Translations under genes and position numbers: made by a program
In this document: piece after piece, positions 20,876-32,842 of the stretch
Layout: the number at the start of each line of letters is the position of its first letter
Position numbering within the stretch: the first letter of the stretch is position 1
The notes under the pieces: model-generated
What the model was told of the DNA's origin: nothing
What the model saw: the letters and a program-made list of their open reading frames with translations, nothing else
The model's database searches: none
Assembly: GCF_003265155.1 (NCBI RefSeq)
Contig: NZ_QKVO01000001.1
Location: 62,001 to 126,000, forward strand
Direction: 5' to 3'
Length of the DNA: 64,000 bases
DNA from: Mycoplasma wenyonii
Lineage (GTDB): Bacteria > Bacillota_I > Bacilli_A > Mycoplasmatales > Mycoplasmoidaceae

Positions 20876-21853
20876 ATTGATTCACAAAAACAATTAATTC
20901 TAGGATCACACATCTCCCTAAACAAATCTAATAACTATCTCTTAGGAGCAGTACAAGAGTCAATATACAATGGTGCCGATTGCTTCATGATTTTTACTGG
21001 CCCTCCCCAAAATCAACGAAGAGTCCCAATTGATCAACTATTTCTATCAGAAGCTTTAAAAGAGGCTCAAAAAGCCAATATAAACTTCCAAAATTGTGTA
21101 GTCCATGCTCCTTATATCTTTAACCTAGCAAAAAAAGATGAAGATGGCTTCATCCATTCTTTAGTGGTTAATGAGATTCAGAGAACCGTTCAAATGGGAA
21201 TAAAGATCTTTGTTGTTCATCCTGGTTTCTTTTACTCAAAGCCCAAAGATCCTGAGCAACTCTCCAAAGATAGACAGGCTGGAATACAACAAATTATTAG
21301 TAATCTAAAGAGAATATTAAAAACCACAGAACATTTAGACTATTGATTCGCTTTAGAGACAATGGCAGGCAAAAAGAATCAATTAGGAAGCAGTTTAGAA
21401 GAACTTAAAGAAATCATTGAAGGATGTGAAAATCACCCTAGATTAGCTGTGTGTTTAGATACAGTTCATCTACATGACAGCGGCTACGACCTCTCTGATG
21501 TAGAAGGATTTAAAAAACACTTTGACTCTTTAATAGGACTAGACAGAATTAAGACTATACATCTAGGAGATTCAATGAATCCCAGAGGATCTAGAAAAGA
21601 TAGACATGCAAACCTTAATTATGGTCATATAGGTTTTGATACTTTAATGAAGTGAGCTTATGATGAATTCTTTTCAACTCTTCCCATAATAGTAGAAACG
21701 CCTTTCTGAATTAAAAAAGTTGGTGAAAAGAAAACCTTAGTCTCTCCCTATAAATGAGAGATTCAATTAATTAGGAATAGAGCCTGAAAACCTATTCCAA
21801 ATCCAGAACACCAACCTATCTATAATCGTTTTCTAACTTCAACTAATGAGTAA
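20876..21853 (+). CDS. nfo: Endonuclease IV (AP endonuclease)
   Basis: Cuts abasic sites in base excision repair with a zinc centre. It shows LILGSHIS at the N-terminus, FTGPPQNQRR, NCVVHAPYIFNLA, FVVHPGFF, the CLDTVHLHDSGYD region, HLGDSMNPRGSRKDRHANL, GHIGFDTL and IIVETP, all metal-site blocks of the family. The frame has no ATG before 20987, which would remove the conserved first strand. ATT 20876, right after the sufU stop, gives the expected length (325 aa). The stop is TAA 21851, inside the next ORF. Confidence 0.9.
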
Positions 21854-22163
21854 CTTTAAAACCTATTGAACTAAACTAAAAAACTTTATCTCTAGATTCT
21901 GTAAGTCTTATTTAGAGTGACTTCATAGACAAAGAGAGCAAAGACATGTTAAGTTCGTCAAGAAACGCACTAAATTAGATTGCAAAATAAAAAACCTAGA
22001 TCGAAAATTAGGTTTATATTTAAAGAAAACAGAAGCTAAAAAACAAAAGTTACAAGAAAAACTCAATAAAGTTAATAAAAAGTTAGAAAAGCTTGACAAA
22101 GCTTTATCTAACGAACTAGAGGTTTTTGAGACAAAGACTGAGGAAGAAAATCCTAATTTCTAA
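21846..22163 (+). CDS. Small basic coiled-coil protein
   Basis: 105 aa. ATG 21846 overlaps the nfo stop by 8 bases. After a short aromatic/basic N-terminus (two Trp from TGA) it is almost entirely charged, with heptad-like KLDCKIKNLDRKLGLYLKK and LNKVNKKLEKLDK repeats and an acidic tail. A coiled coil is likely. No family recognised. Confidence 0.65.
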
Positions 22164-22181
22164 TATATAAAGTTTTTATAG

Positions 22182-22187
22182 TATAAA
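22182..22187 (+). promoter_or_regulatory. Possible -10 of the tRNA cluster
   Basis: TATAAA within TAGTATAAAAATAG, immediately upstream of the first tRNA (22193). Weak support. Confidence 0.35.
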
Positions 22188-22192
22188 AATAG

Positions 22193-22268
22193 GGTGTCTT
22201 AGCCAAGTTGGTAAGGCATGGAGCTGCAACCTCCATATGCATCAGTTCGAATCTGATAGACACCTCCA
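22193..22268 (+). tRNA. tRNA-Cys(GCA)
   Basis: Acceptor GGTGTCT/AGACACC, anticodon GCA in CTGCAAC, discriminator T, CCA encoded. Confidence 0.95.
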
Positions 22269-22272
22269 AAAG

Positions 22273-22348
22273 CTCCTAATAGCTCAATGGACAGAGCACT
22301 AGCTTGCGGTGCTAGAGGTTATAAGTTCGACTCTTATTTAGGAGGCCA
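22273..22348 (+). tRNA. tRNA-Arg(GCG)
   Basis: Acceptor CTCCTAA/TTAGGAG, anticodon stem CTAGC/GCTAG with anticodon GCG (codons CGC and CGT), A20 present, CCA encoded. Bacteria usually use ACG (inosine) here. Confidence 0.85.
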
Positions 22349-22354
22349 GAAGTT

Positions 22355-22432
22355 CGGGACATAGCTCAGTTTGATTAGAGTGCTTGGTTTGGGACCAAGA
22401 GGTCGCAGGTTTGAATCCTGTTGTCCCGACCA
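22355..22432 (+). tRNA. tRNA-Pro(UGG)
   Basis: Acceptor CGGGACA/TGTCCCG, anticodon TGG in TTTGGGA, CCA encoded. Confidence 0.95.
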
Positions 22433-22439
22433 GTAGTTT

Positions 22440-22516
22440 GGCAGGATATCTCAGTTGGTTAGAGGGATCGGTTCATATCCGATAGGTCGCGGGTTCGAGC
22501 CCCGCTCCTGCTACCA
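22440..22516 (+). tRNA. tRNA-Met(CAU), elongator type
   Basis: Acceptor GGCAGGA/TCCTGCT, anticodon loop TTCATAT, CCA encoded. The loop and the CTACCA end resemble Bacillus elongator tRNA-Met more than tRNA-Ile2, whose loop is usually CTCATAA. Lysidine-modified Ile cannot be fully excluded. Confidence 0.8.
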
Positions 22517-22522
22517 TTTATA

Positions 22523-22614
22523 GGAAGCTTACCCAAGTGGACGAAGGGGTCAGTCTTGAAAACTGAGAGGCATCTAATAGGTGCGCAGGGGTTCGAATCC
22601 CTTAGCTTCCGCCA
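22523..22614 (+). tRNA. tRNA-Ser(UGA)
   Basis: Acceptor GGAAGCT/AGCTTCC, long variable arm, anticodon TGA in CTTGAAA, CCA encoded. Confidence 0.95.
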
Positions 22615-22698
22615 TTTATTTGTTAATATCACCTATGAGTGAAGTCTCTCATTAAGGGGAATTCCTTCCTCTTTAGAGAGTATTTTTTTCTGTAATAT

Positions 22699-22776
22699 CG
22701 CGGGGTAGAGCAGTTTGGTTAGCTCGTCAGGCTCATAATCTGAAGGTCGTAGGTTCAAATCCTACCCCCGCTACCA
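22699..22776 (+). tRNA. Initiator tRNA-fMet(CAU)
   Basis: Starts CGCGGGG with the first base unpaired against T72, an initiator hallmark. Anticodon CAT in CTCATAA, CCA encoded. Its place between Ser and Asp matches the usual mollicute cluster order. Confidence 0.9.
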
Positions 22777-22780
22777 ATAG

Positions 22781-22857
22781 GGGCTTTTAGTGTAGAGACC
22801 TAACATACCACACTGTCACTGTGGAGATCGCGGGTTTGAATCCCGTAAGGCCCGCCA
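22781..22857 (+). tRNA. tRNA-Asp(GUC)
   Basis: Acceptor GGGCTTT/AAGGCCC, anticodon GTC in CTGTCAC, G discriminator, CCA encoded. Confidence 0.94.
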
Positions 22858-22874
22858 TATATGGATTTTGGGTA

Positions 22875-22950
22875 GGCTTCGTAGCTCAGTCGGTAGAGCA
22901 ACGGTCTGAAGCACCGTGTGTCGGCAGTTCGATTCTGCCCGAAGCCACCA
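22875..22950 (+). tRNA. tRNA-Phe(GAA)
   Basis: Acceptor GGCTTCG/CGAAGCC, anticodon GAA in CTGAAGC, CCA encoded. Confidence 0.95.
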
Positions 22951-23009
22951 TAATAAAAAAACATTTAGTATTCTTTAAATTAATTAATTTCTTAACTTAA
23001 GTTTTCATT

Positions 23010-23174
23010 ATGCCTAGAATAGCTATCCTATTCCAGTGCTCTGAATGTAAATTTAGATACTACTTAAGTCAAAAGAAGATAGATAAGACTGTGGTTAATA
23101 AAAAATTAGAGCTAAATAAATTCTGTAAGAAATGTAGAAAACACTCTAAACATATAGAACATAAAGTAGACTAA
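23010..23174 (+). CDS. rpmG: 50S ribosomal protein L33
   Basis: 54 aa, basic. It has the two zinc CxxC pairs in QCSECKFRYY and KFCKKCRKHSKHIEHK, and the NKKLELNKFCKKC core typical of L33. It lies directly after the tRNA cluster and before a small membrane gene and secG, replacing the common rpmG-secE layout with an rpmG-x-secG layout. Confidence 0.9.
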   Translation: MPRIAILFQCSECKFRYYLSQKKIDKTVVNKKLELNKFCKKCRKHSKHIEHKVD

Positions 23175-23218
23175 TTAACTAAATTAAGGGTAAGTAAAAG
23201 TAATTTAGTTAGGTAATA

Positions 23219-23434
23219 ATGAAAAAGATATTTTTAGATGCTCCGCTATATATTAAGGTCTTCGCCTCTGCTTTTGTTGCTTTAGCTAGTTTAACTACTG
23301 GAGCCTTTTATTATGTTGGGGGAAAACTCCAAGCAAAATACAACAAAGATCTATTACAGATTCATAAAGCTAAGGAGATGGTAAATGCTCAACACAGACA
23401 ATTAAGTTACTATAGAAGAACAACTATTCCTTAG
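23219..23434 (+). CDS. Small single-pass membrane protein
   Basis: 71 aa. A short N-terminus, one clear hydrophobic segment (IKVFASAFVALASLTTGAFY) and a charged helical tail. Its stop TAG shares one base with the secG start, so it is co-translated with secG. Position suggests a secretion-related role, but no family is recognised. Confidence 0.62.
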   Translation: MKKIFLDAPLYIKVFASAFVALASLTTGAFYYVGGKLQAKYNKDLLQIHKAKEMVNAQHRQLSYYRRTTIP

Positions 23435-23661
23435 TGGTTGCAGTTATATATAGTCTTGCATTTCTTCTTTTAGTTTTAGGTCTTCTTCTTTCTTCCTCAG
23501 GTTCTACAGGAGGTTTCTCTGTATTGTCTGGTTATGACATAGAACTATTTAAGAAGACTAAAGACTATGGAATAGTCAAGATACTTAAGTTACTAATGTT
23601 TTTGTTTACCTTACTTTTATTTATTCTTTGTATTAGTTATCTGAAAAAATTAAAAGGATAG
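23434..23661 (+). CDS. secG: Preprotein translocase subunit SecG
   Basis: 75 aa with two membrane segments around the SecG-type glycine/serine loop LLSSSGSTGGFSVLSG. It starts at GTG 23434, overlapping the upstream stop by one base, and is followed by rnr, as in many Firmicutes and mollicutes (secG-rnr-smpB). It supports the SecYEG channel. Confidence 0.85.
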   Translation: MVAVIYSLAFLLLVLGLLLSSSGSTGGFSVLSGYDIELFKKTKDYGIVKILKLLMFLFTLLLFILCISYLKKLKG

Positions 23662-23674
23662 CTTTTAATGTTTC

Positions 23675-25561
23675 TTGAATCGCAATCATTTTTACAAAAG
23701 AATAAAGGTAAATAGATTTAGCGGAACGGGGTTTATTCCCCGATTCAAGCTAAAGATCTCCAAAGAGAACCTTAAGGGAGCTCTAAATAATGATTTAGTT
23801 TTATTTAAGTTACCAGATCTCAGAAAAGGTTCTAGAGATACTGAACCAAAGATCATAAAGATAGTTGAGAGATTCAAGGTTAACTTTGTAGTTGAAGTTC
23901 TTGAGATATTAAGACAGGGAATTATTGTTTTTTTTGATGATCCTCAACTGTCTGGAAAGAGAGCAATATTTGGAGTTTTTTCAAAAGTTCAAATAGGACA
24001 TAAGATTCTTGTTCAATTGAAAGCTTTTCCTCCTGAAAGAATACAAGGAAAACTTTTAGAGATACTAGGACCTAAAGGAGAGCCGGAAGTAGACTTCAAG
24101 TCTTTAGTACTAGATCTAAAGCTCCCTAATAAGTTTCTAGGCCAAGAACTACAGGAAGAAATAAGACAACTTAAATCACAAAGAGAGTCTGTATTAACTA
24201 ATACAGAACTATATAAGTCTTTAGAGGATAAGTATTTCTTCACTATAGACGGAGAAAAAGCTAAAGACTTTGATGATGCTATTTGCACAGAAAAGCTTGA
24301 AAATGGCTTTAGGCTTTATGTAGCTATTGCAGATGTATGAGGTTACTTAAGACACTGTCCTTTTATATCTGAAGAAGCTAATCAAAGAGGAACTTCTATC
24401 TACTTACTCAATAGAGTTATTACTATGCTTCCTCCCATATTATCTGAGGATCTTTGTTCCTTGAGAGAAGGAGAAAAAAAGAACACCATCTGTCTTTCCA
24501 TAGAGATCACAGAAAGAGCTGAAATAAAGAAATCAACTCTAAAGATCTTTCCAGCTTTTATCTCTTCCAAGAAAAGATTTACCTATGAACAACTAAATAG
24601 GTATATGAAAGGACAAGAACAAAATCTATTTTCAGATGAACAACTTAAATTATCTGTTCTTCATAGTTATGAAGTTGCTAGAAAGTTTGTAGAGAAAGAG
24701 CAGACAGGAGACAAAGAGCCTTTAAGAATCTCTCAAGATAAGTTAAAGTATCACCTAGATGAGCAAGAAAGAATTACAGGCTACTCTAGAAGCAATGAAG
24801 ACTCTCATAGCTTCTTAAGTTTTGAGAAAGTGATAGAGAAGTATATGGTTCTAGCCAATAACTTAGTAGGAGAGTGATTTAAGAAACATAACCTTAAGAC
24901 AATCTATAGAGTACATAAGACTCCAGAACACTCAAGAATAAATAATTTCCTTTATGATATGCAATCCTTTAAGTGCAATGCCCCCATATTCCTTGATTCC
25001 CCTGACTTAACCACTAACAAGTTAAATAGGTTATTATCTGTCTTTAAACAAAGCCCACACTTTCAGCTAATTCAATATAACTTCTTATTAACTTTGCCAA
25101 AAGCAGAATACAGCCTAATGAATATAGGTCATTTTGGACTTAATAGTCAAAATTACCTACATTTCACTTCTCCCATTAGAAGACTCCCTGATTTATTAGT
25201 TCATAAGGCTTTATGAATGTATTTCCTTTCCCCTTCTCTCTATTCAGAGAGAGAGAAAGAAACTAGTCTTGAGATCTTAGATAAATTAGTCTATTTCTCT
25301 AATCTTTTTGAACAAAGAGCTGTTACTGCAGAAAGAAGATTCACTTCTAGGAAAATGTATCAATACTTATTAACTAAATACCCTAATCAAGAGTTTGAAG
25401 GAATAATAGTAGCTAAAACAGAATGTGGTTACAATATCCGAATAGATAATTGTTACGAAGGATTTATTAGAAGAGAAAACTGTAAGTCTAACAAGAGATT
25501 AGGTGATTTCATTCTACTTAAGAAAATGGAGTATTCTTGAGATGAATTTATAGAGAGGTAA
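23675..25561 (+). CDS. rnr: Ribonuclease R (RNB-family 3'-5' exoribonuclease)
   Basis: Degrades structured RNA and acts with SmpB/tmRNA in quality control. 628 aa starting at TTG 23675. Order of parts: N-terminal OB-like region, catalytic RNB domain with KDFDDAI (about residues 198-201) and GLNSQNYLHFTSPIRRLPDL, then a shortened S1-like C-terminus (FEGIIVAKTECGYNIRI). Trp codons at several TGA. The secG-rnr-smpB order agrees with the assignment. Confidence 0.94.
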
Positions 25562-25568
25562 GGGGGAG

Positions 25569-25970
25569 ATTCATCTACAAAGTAACAAAAAAAGACTCCA
25601 TAAATATCAATCCTTTGATAGTTATGTTGCTGGATTAAGTCTTACTTCTCCTATTGTTAGAGGCATACTTAAAGGGGAATTGGCCTTTTCTAATAGTTAT
25701 GTGAAAGCTATAGGTACTGAACTATTCTTAGTTGGATTTTGTCCTGAACCAATTAGACTACTACTTCAAAAGAGAGAGATAAGAAAGATTATTGAATCTT
25801 CCAAAAAGAATGGATATAGCATACTCCCTTCCTCTCTCTTCTTAAAAAATAGAAGAATTAAATTAGAGATTCAGTTGTGCAAATACAACAAGAACTATTT
25901 AAAAGAGAAAAAGAATAAGAAATATCTAAGGTCTAGGGATAAAAGTAAGTTCTTAGATCTTGATTACTAA
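25569..25970 (+). CDS. smpB: SsrA-binding protein SmpB
   Basis: Binds tmRNA and guides it to stalled ribosomes. Family blocks: KKRLHKYQSFDSYVAGLSL, SPIVRGILKGELAFSNSYVK, PEPIRLLLQKREIRKIIES, NGYSILPSSLFLKNRRIKLE, and a basic tail ending in RSRDKSKFLDLDY. No ATG, GTG or TTG precedes 25680, which would cut off the conserved N-terminal strand. ATT 25569, just after AGGGGGAG, is the likely start, but the spacing is odd. Confidence 0.88.
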   Translation: MHLQSNKKRLHKYQSFDSYVAGLSLTSPIVRGILKGELAFSNSYVKAIGTELFLVGFCPEPIRLLLQKREIRKIIESSKKNGYSILPSSLFLKNRRIKLEIQLCKYNKNYLKEKKNKKYLRSRDKSKFLDLDY

Positions 25971-27012
25971 ATCAAAGGAGTTAATCTACTTCGATAATGC
26001 CACAACTTCTTTTAAATTACTTTCTTTTATTGATAGACTACTCCAAAGCTACTCTGATACTAGTTGAATAAAAGATAAGGAAGAATATCTCAAATCTTTA
26101 CTTGAGAAATTAGCCAGTTGATTAAGAGTCGCCCTAGATCAAATAGCTTTAGTTCCTTCTTCTACCTATGCAATTAATGAAATATTTGAAAGATTAATTG
26201 AGAGTTGAAACCAATATCTACTTAAGGTTTATATCTCAGAAAGTGAACACATCTCTAATCTAGCTAGTCTTTGAAACTTTAGGGAGAAAAATAAAGACCT
26301 AATTAAGATCCAATACTATCAGTCAAATAAGAAAGTTGTTCATAGCTTGACTAATGAGAAAGGAATAATACTCATTACCTTAAGAGATAACTTAGGAAAT
26401 CGCAACTGAAGCCAAGAAGAAATTGAGACTCTCTCCCAAAACAATCCAGAATTAGTGATTATTGGTGATTTCACTCAGTCAATGTTGACCGATGATATCT
26501 CTGAAATTAAAGATTATTTTGACTATTTCTATTTCTCTGCTCACAAGATTTTTGGCCCCTTTGGTTTGGGTTGTATAGTTTCTCCAAAAATAAAAAATCT
26601 TGTTTCAAAATGCCTTTTGGGGCTGGACTGAAGATCTATATATGTGTGAAATCAAGAGTTTGAAAATATCTTGAATCTCCTAAAAAATAGTAAGACAAAA
26701 ACTCAAGAGCTAATTGACTACTGAGTTGAACATTTCCCAGAAAGATTGGGTTTTAGTTACACACACTATCCTAATTCCCTGATTTTTCTAGTGAAATCCA
26801 ATATGCATTCAATACATGACTTTGCATATTTATTAGAGGAACATAGATTTATCTTTAGATTCAATGATCTTTGTTCTTCTAATTCTTTATTGGCTAGTAA
26901 AGCTATTATTAGGTTTTCATTATCACCTTTAAATAACACTTCTGAGCTTGAAAAACTCTTTGAGTTAATGAGATATTTTGAGAAATCTATCAAAAGAGAT
27001 TTAAAATATTAG
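25960..27012 (+). CDS. Cysteine desulfurase (SufS/NifS-like)
   Basis: PLP enzyme that moves sulfur from cysteine to SufU for Fe-S or thiolation chemistry. 350 aa from TTG 25960, overlapping smpB by 11 bases. Visible: ELIYFDNATTSFK, VPSSTYAINEIFERL, ISESEHISN, VIIGDFTQS (PLP Asp), the PLP lysine in FYFSAHKIFGPFG, the acceptor cysteine in RFNDLCSSNSL, and RFSLSPLNNTSELEKL. It is short and divergent compared with typical SufS (about 400 aa). Confidence 0.88.
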
Positions 27013-27016
27013 TTGA

Positions 27017-28033
<1,017 letters not shown>

Positions 28034-28073
28034 TTTTTTAAAAATTATTTCAGTTTCTTTTTAACTTTTAAAA

Positions 28074-29312
28074 GTGAGATTTCACAAGCAAACTTTAAGA
28101 GATCTTGACCTTAAGAATAAAAGAGTAGTTGTTAGATTAGATCTAAATGTTCCTATCGAAAATGGAGTTATAAAAAACAAAACTAGAATACTGGGAACCA
28201 TTGAGACTCTTAAGTATTTAATGGAAAATGGTTGTAAAGTAGTTGCATTAAGTCACTTTGACAGAATTAAGGACTATGACGATATGATTTCTGGAAAGAA
28301 AAGCTTGAAGATAGTTGCTGAAGAATTTAAGCAAATATTCTCTAGCAAACAGGTTGAATTTGTTGAAGATAGAGAGTTTGATGTAATCAAGAAAAAGATT
28401 AAGGATACAGGAGCTGATTTGGTTATTCTGCAAAACACTAGATATTATGACATTGATCCTTCTACAAAAGAAGCTGTTAAGTGGGAAAGCAAGAACTCTC
28501 CAGTATTAGCTCAGTTCTATGCTGAATTAGGAGATGTATTTGTTAATGATGCATTTGGTACTTCTCATAGAGCACATGCTTCTAATGTAGGGGTTGCAGA
28601 AAGAGCAAAAGACAATGCCGTTGGTTTCTTGGTTGAAAAAGAGTTAAAGGCTCTTGACTATGCTTGTGAAACTACAGAAGGACCTAAGGTGATGATTTTG
28701 GGAGGAAGCAAGGCTTCAGACAAGCTAAAGCTAATTAAGGAAATTATTGGCAAGGTAGACAAGCTAATTATTGGAGGGGGAATGTCTTATACCTTTTTGA
28801 AAGCACAAGGCAAGCCTGTAGGACTTTCTTTAGTGGAACATGATTATATCCAACAATGTAATGAGATACTTTCACAATACCCAGAGAAAATAGTTTTGCC
28901 TGTAGACCATTTAGTGGCAGACAAATTTGAAGATAAGCCTGGAAGAGTTATAGATGCTGAATCTAAAGACTGAAATATCGGAATGGCTTTAGATATTGGA
29001 CCTAAGACAGTTGAATATTTCTCTGAAATTCTTGAAAGTGCTAAGGTGGTTTTGTGAAATGGACCTATGGGAGTGTTTGAGTTTGATAATTACTCAGGAG
29101 GTACTTTCTCAATTCTTAAAAAGCTAGCCGAGTTAACTCAAAAAAGAGGAGTTTATAGCTTAATAGGAGGAGGAGACTCAGTTGCAGCCGCTGAAAAACT
29201 GAAGATGACAGATCAATTTAGCTTTGTATCTACTGGAGGAGGAGCTACTTTGACTTACCTAGAAAAAGGACCTGTGCCTGGAATAGAAGTCATTAAAGAC
29301 AAAAAAGTTTAG
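28074..29312 (+). CDS. pgk: Phosphoglycerate kinase
   Basis: ATP-forming glycolytic step. 412 aa from GTG 28074: VVVRLDLNVPIENG, ILQNTRYYDID, GDVFVNDAFGTSHRAH, GGSKASDKLKLIKE, LWNGPMGVFEFDNYSGGT and the C-terminal GGGDSVAAAEKL with FVSTGGGATL. Two TGA Trp codons. Followed by a strong hairpin. Confidence 0.97.
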
Positions 29313-29323
29313 ACTTAGTTCAG

Positions 29324-29355
29324 TTAACTGACAGCTCTTTGGGCTGTCTAGTTAA
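29324..29355 (+). terminator. Terminator-like hairpin after pgk
   Basis: TTAACTGACAGC paired with GCTGTC-T-AGTTAA: 12 bp with one bulged T and an 8-base loop, between pgk and hprK. The downstream bases are AT-rich but not a pure T-run. Confidence 0.65.
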
Positions 29356-29369
29356 AGAATAAAAGTTTT

Positions 29370-30332
29370 ATGGAAAGGAGTTCTATCCCCGTTTTCTCTA
29401 TCTACAAAAGATTTGGTGGCAAGTTTATTAATAAAACTCCAGAGAATTGTCAAAGATTAATTCAACTTTCTTCTTTAAGTCGCTTAGGAATGGAATTAAA
29501 TGGAATCTTCCTAGAAAAAGAGCTTTTATCTGTAGTCATTTGAGGCCAGATGGAATGTCAATTTTTGGAGACTATGGGGAAGGAAAGGCAAATTGAAGTT
29601 CTTAAGTCAATAATACTTAAGAATCCCCCTCTATTTCTCTTAAGTAGTAGATTTACTGAAATTCAACTTTTAGACTCATTGAATAAAGAATTTAATGATA
29701 ATCAATCAGCAATTATTCAACTGGATTACTCAACCAAAGAAATATTTAACTCAGTAGGAACTTGATTAGCTAAAAGCTTAGCAACTTGAGAAACCATACA
29801 TGGTTCTGTTGTTAGTGTTTTTGGAGAAGGAGTTTTGATCATAGGAGAGCCTGGAATTGGAAAGACAGAACTAGTTTTAGATTTATTGAGCTTGAATCAC
29901 TTATTCTTAGGAGATGATGCCATTAATATCACTAGACTAGGGAATGCAGTTATTGCGAGAGCTAACCCACAATCTAGTGAATTTATTCAGGTGAGAGGAA
30001 TTGGAGTGATCAATATCAAGGAATCCATTGGAAGATCCAAGATTATTGATGAAACCAAAATTCACTTGATAGTAGAGCTAAAGAAATATAACCTGTCTGA
30101 TAGGATAGATAGCTTAGAAAATTGAGGTGAAGAAATTAAATATAAAAAGCTATTGGACGTTAAGTTACCTCACTACATTATTCCTGTTCAAGTGGGAAGA
30201 AATATTAGTGAACTCATTCAGGCTTGCGTCAATGATCACAAAATGAAAAAATCAGGCTATAACTCTGCAAAAGCTTTTGACAAGATACTTAAAGATAATC
30301 TAAAGCTCAAAAGTAAATTAGCTAAGAGATAA
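29370..30332 (+). CDS. hprK: HPr kinase/phosphorylase
   Basis: Phosphorylates HPr at serine to control PTS sugar uptake. 320 aa: an N-terminal regulatory domain, then HGSVVSVFGEGVLI, a Walker A GEPGIGKTEL (Ser to Pro and Thr changes from the common GxSGxGKSE), FLGDDAINI and IQVRGIGVINI. Three or more TGA Trp codons. It overlaps convergent ftsY by 15 bases. No HPr gene is in the window. Confidence 0.92.
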
Positions 30333-31301
30333 GTCATCTTTAAATACAGAGTTAATTAGCTGAGAAGTTATTGAGTTAATCTCAAATAGTTCAATATCTT
30401 CCACCTTTTCTCCAAAGCAAATGAACTTGATTGGAATGGAATATTTAGGTCTTAGGTTATAGATTACTCCTCCTCTAGTAGTACTATCCATTTTTGTAAG
30501 CACAAAAGCAGAGATAGGAATAACCTCTAATAGCTTTGATAATTCTTGTTGAGAATATGTTCCAAGAGTTGAATCCAAAATTAAGAAACTTTCCTCCGCA
30601 GGTTTAGACATTATCTTTTCGATAATTGAATATTGTTTTTTGAGCTCTAACAATAAGTTTTGATTATTATATTGCCTTCCAGAGCTATCTAGAATAATTA
30701 ATTCATACTTTGTGTGATTGTCTCTCAAGGCCCTGTAGATTAATGCACTTGCTTTTTCAGGCAAATTAGGAGTCATAATATCTACCTTCAGTTGTTTGGC
30801 AAGAATATCTAGCTGGTCTACTGCCCCAGCTCTAAAAGTATCTCCCGCAACCAAAAGAATATTACTTACTAATTGATATTTCACTTTTAGTAAGTAAACC
30901 AATTTAGCAATGAAACTAGTTTTTCCAACCCCATTAGAGCCTGCAATGAAAAAAACATTACATTGATTGGGCTTGAAATTAAGTCCTTGTAGGGAAGAAT
31001 TATTGATTTCTATTTGAGGGGGTGTCTCTAAAGAGCTAGAGTAATGATTAATTAATAACTCAATTAATTTCTCTTTAACTATTGATTCTGTTAATTCCTT
31101 AGCTTTCTTAAGTTCTTGAATTAATCTTTCAGCAATTGAGTCAGCTATTTCTAGCTGGAAATCTAATTTAATGAGGCAGTTGGAGATATTTTTCTTTAAT
31201 TTTTCTGGGTCTCAATCAGTAGTTGAAGAGAATCATTGAGAAACATATTCAAATGTAGTAGATTTTTTAATTTTGCTAAAGACATTAGAGAATAAAGACA
31301 T
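30318..31301 (-). CDS. ftsY: Signal recognition particle receptor FtsY
   Basis: SRP-receptor GTPase for membrane protein targeting. 327 aa: short N-terminal helical region, then the NG domain with GSNGVGKTS, DTFRAGAVDQL, LDSSGRQYNN, LTKMDSTTRGG and FICFGEKVEDIELF. Starts at ATG 31301 and lies 18 bases after metS, in the metS-ftsY unit that follows recA. Confidence 0.94.
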
Positions 31302-31319
31302 TATCTTTCAACCAAAACC

Positions 31320-32822
31320 TTAGTATTTAACGAACAGGTTTTGAGCTTTAGGCAAGGAAATTCCTTGAAAATTAGAGAGAGAAGATAAGAATTCAATATC
31401 TAATTTGTTGTTTTTATCAGATATATTCAAAGATTGTTTGATTTCTACTCACTTAGATTCACTGAATATTGGATAGAAAAGATAAGAAGCCAGAACAAGC
31501 TGTCTATAAATCAAAACATTTAGTTCTTGGTACCTTACAGAATTAGCTTCTAATTTCCAAGGCTCAAATTTTTCTAATAGACAATTGACATTTTCTAATA
31601 AGCTAATGACTTGACTGACTATGTATCAGAATTCACAAGCTTCAATTTTGGATTCAAGCTCAGAGAGAAGTTGAATGCCCAACTGGAATTCTGTATTTAA
31701 TTCAGGAGTTTGAAAATACATAGAACACCCTAAATAACTTGTGGTTAGATTGTTTTTAAGAAGTATGCCTTTCAATCTATTGATTAGATTTCCATATAAA
31801 TTGAGTAAATATTTATTGTGATATTCCTTCAGGAGTTCCTCTGAGAAAACATGGTCTGATCCTCAATTTAGATAGGCACAATATCATCTAAGGGTTTCAA
31901 TAGCAAATTCTTGAAGTATTTTGGGTAAAGGTTTTTCAATCAAACTAGCTTCAGATTTAGAAATTTTTCTATTTTTTTGATTAATTAGCCATCCATGAAC
32001 AATCAACTTATTAGGAAAAGCTAGGCTCTTAGCTTTTAAAAGCAATGGAAAATAAATAGAGTGAAATTTAAAGATTTCTTTCCCAATAATTTGAATAATC
32101 TGTAGTTTTCCATCTTTTCATTTTTCTTGGAGCTCAGAATTACTTAAATAACCCAATAAAGCATCAAATCATACATAAACACAAAAGGGACTATTGTCTA
32201 TCTGAATTCCTCAAGCTAAATCTTTTCTAGAGACTGAAAGATCTTCAAGTTCATTAATTATTCCTGTTTCTAGATTACTCTTGTAGTGTTCAGGAAAGAT
32301 TATTTGATTCTCTTGATAGTGAGTTAAAAATCAATCTTTGAACTCCTTTACCTTTAGGAAATAACTTTCTTCAGCCCTAATAATTAATTGATGTCCTAGT
32401 TCACAAAGATTGTTTTTTTCATAGTATCTAGAGGAATAGTTAGTTTCACAGCTAATACATTGATAACCAGATCATTGAGAAAGATAAATATTTCCTTTTT
32501 TCAATAAATCATTAAAGAAAGACTTAACAAATTCTTTGTGATTTTCTGCAGAAGTTCTGATGAAGTAATCAGAAGATAGTTCTAAAGTTTGATCTAATTC
32601 TTTGAATTTTTGACTAACTTGATCTACGAAATCCTGAGGGTTTAATTTTTGCTCTTGAGATTTAAGTAGGATTTTTTCTCCATGTTCATCTACTCCAGTA
32701 AGTAAATGTACTTTTTTACCTATTAATTGGTAATATCTTTTGGCTAAAGAGGCGAGTATTAGAGTGTATGCATGTCCAATGTGCGGATCTCCTGAAGCAT
32801 AAAAGAGGGGAGTAGTGAGCAA
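31320..32822 (-). CDS. metS: Methionyl-tRNA synthetase
   Basis: 500 aa class I synthetase. LTTPLFYASGDPHIGHAYTL carries the HIGH motif at residues 14-17, LTGVDEHGEKI follows, and the KMSKS loop is KISKS (NRKISKSEAS). A zinc-type Cys pair is seen in CISCETNYSS. Start is TTG 32822, typical in position relative to TTPLFY. Many TGA Trp codons. Downstream of recA. Confidence 0.95.
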
Positions 32823-32842
32823 AAGCTCACTCTCCTGAGTAT

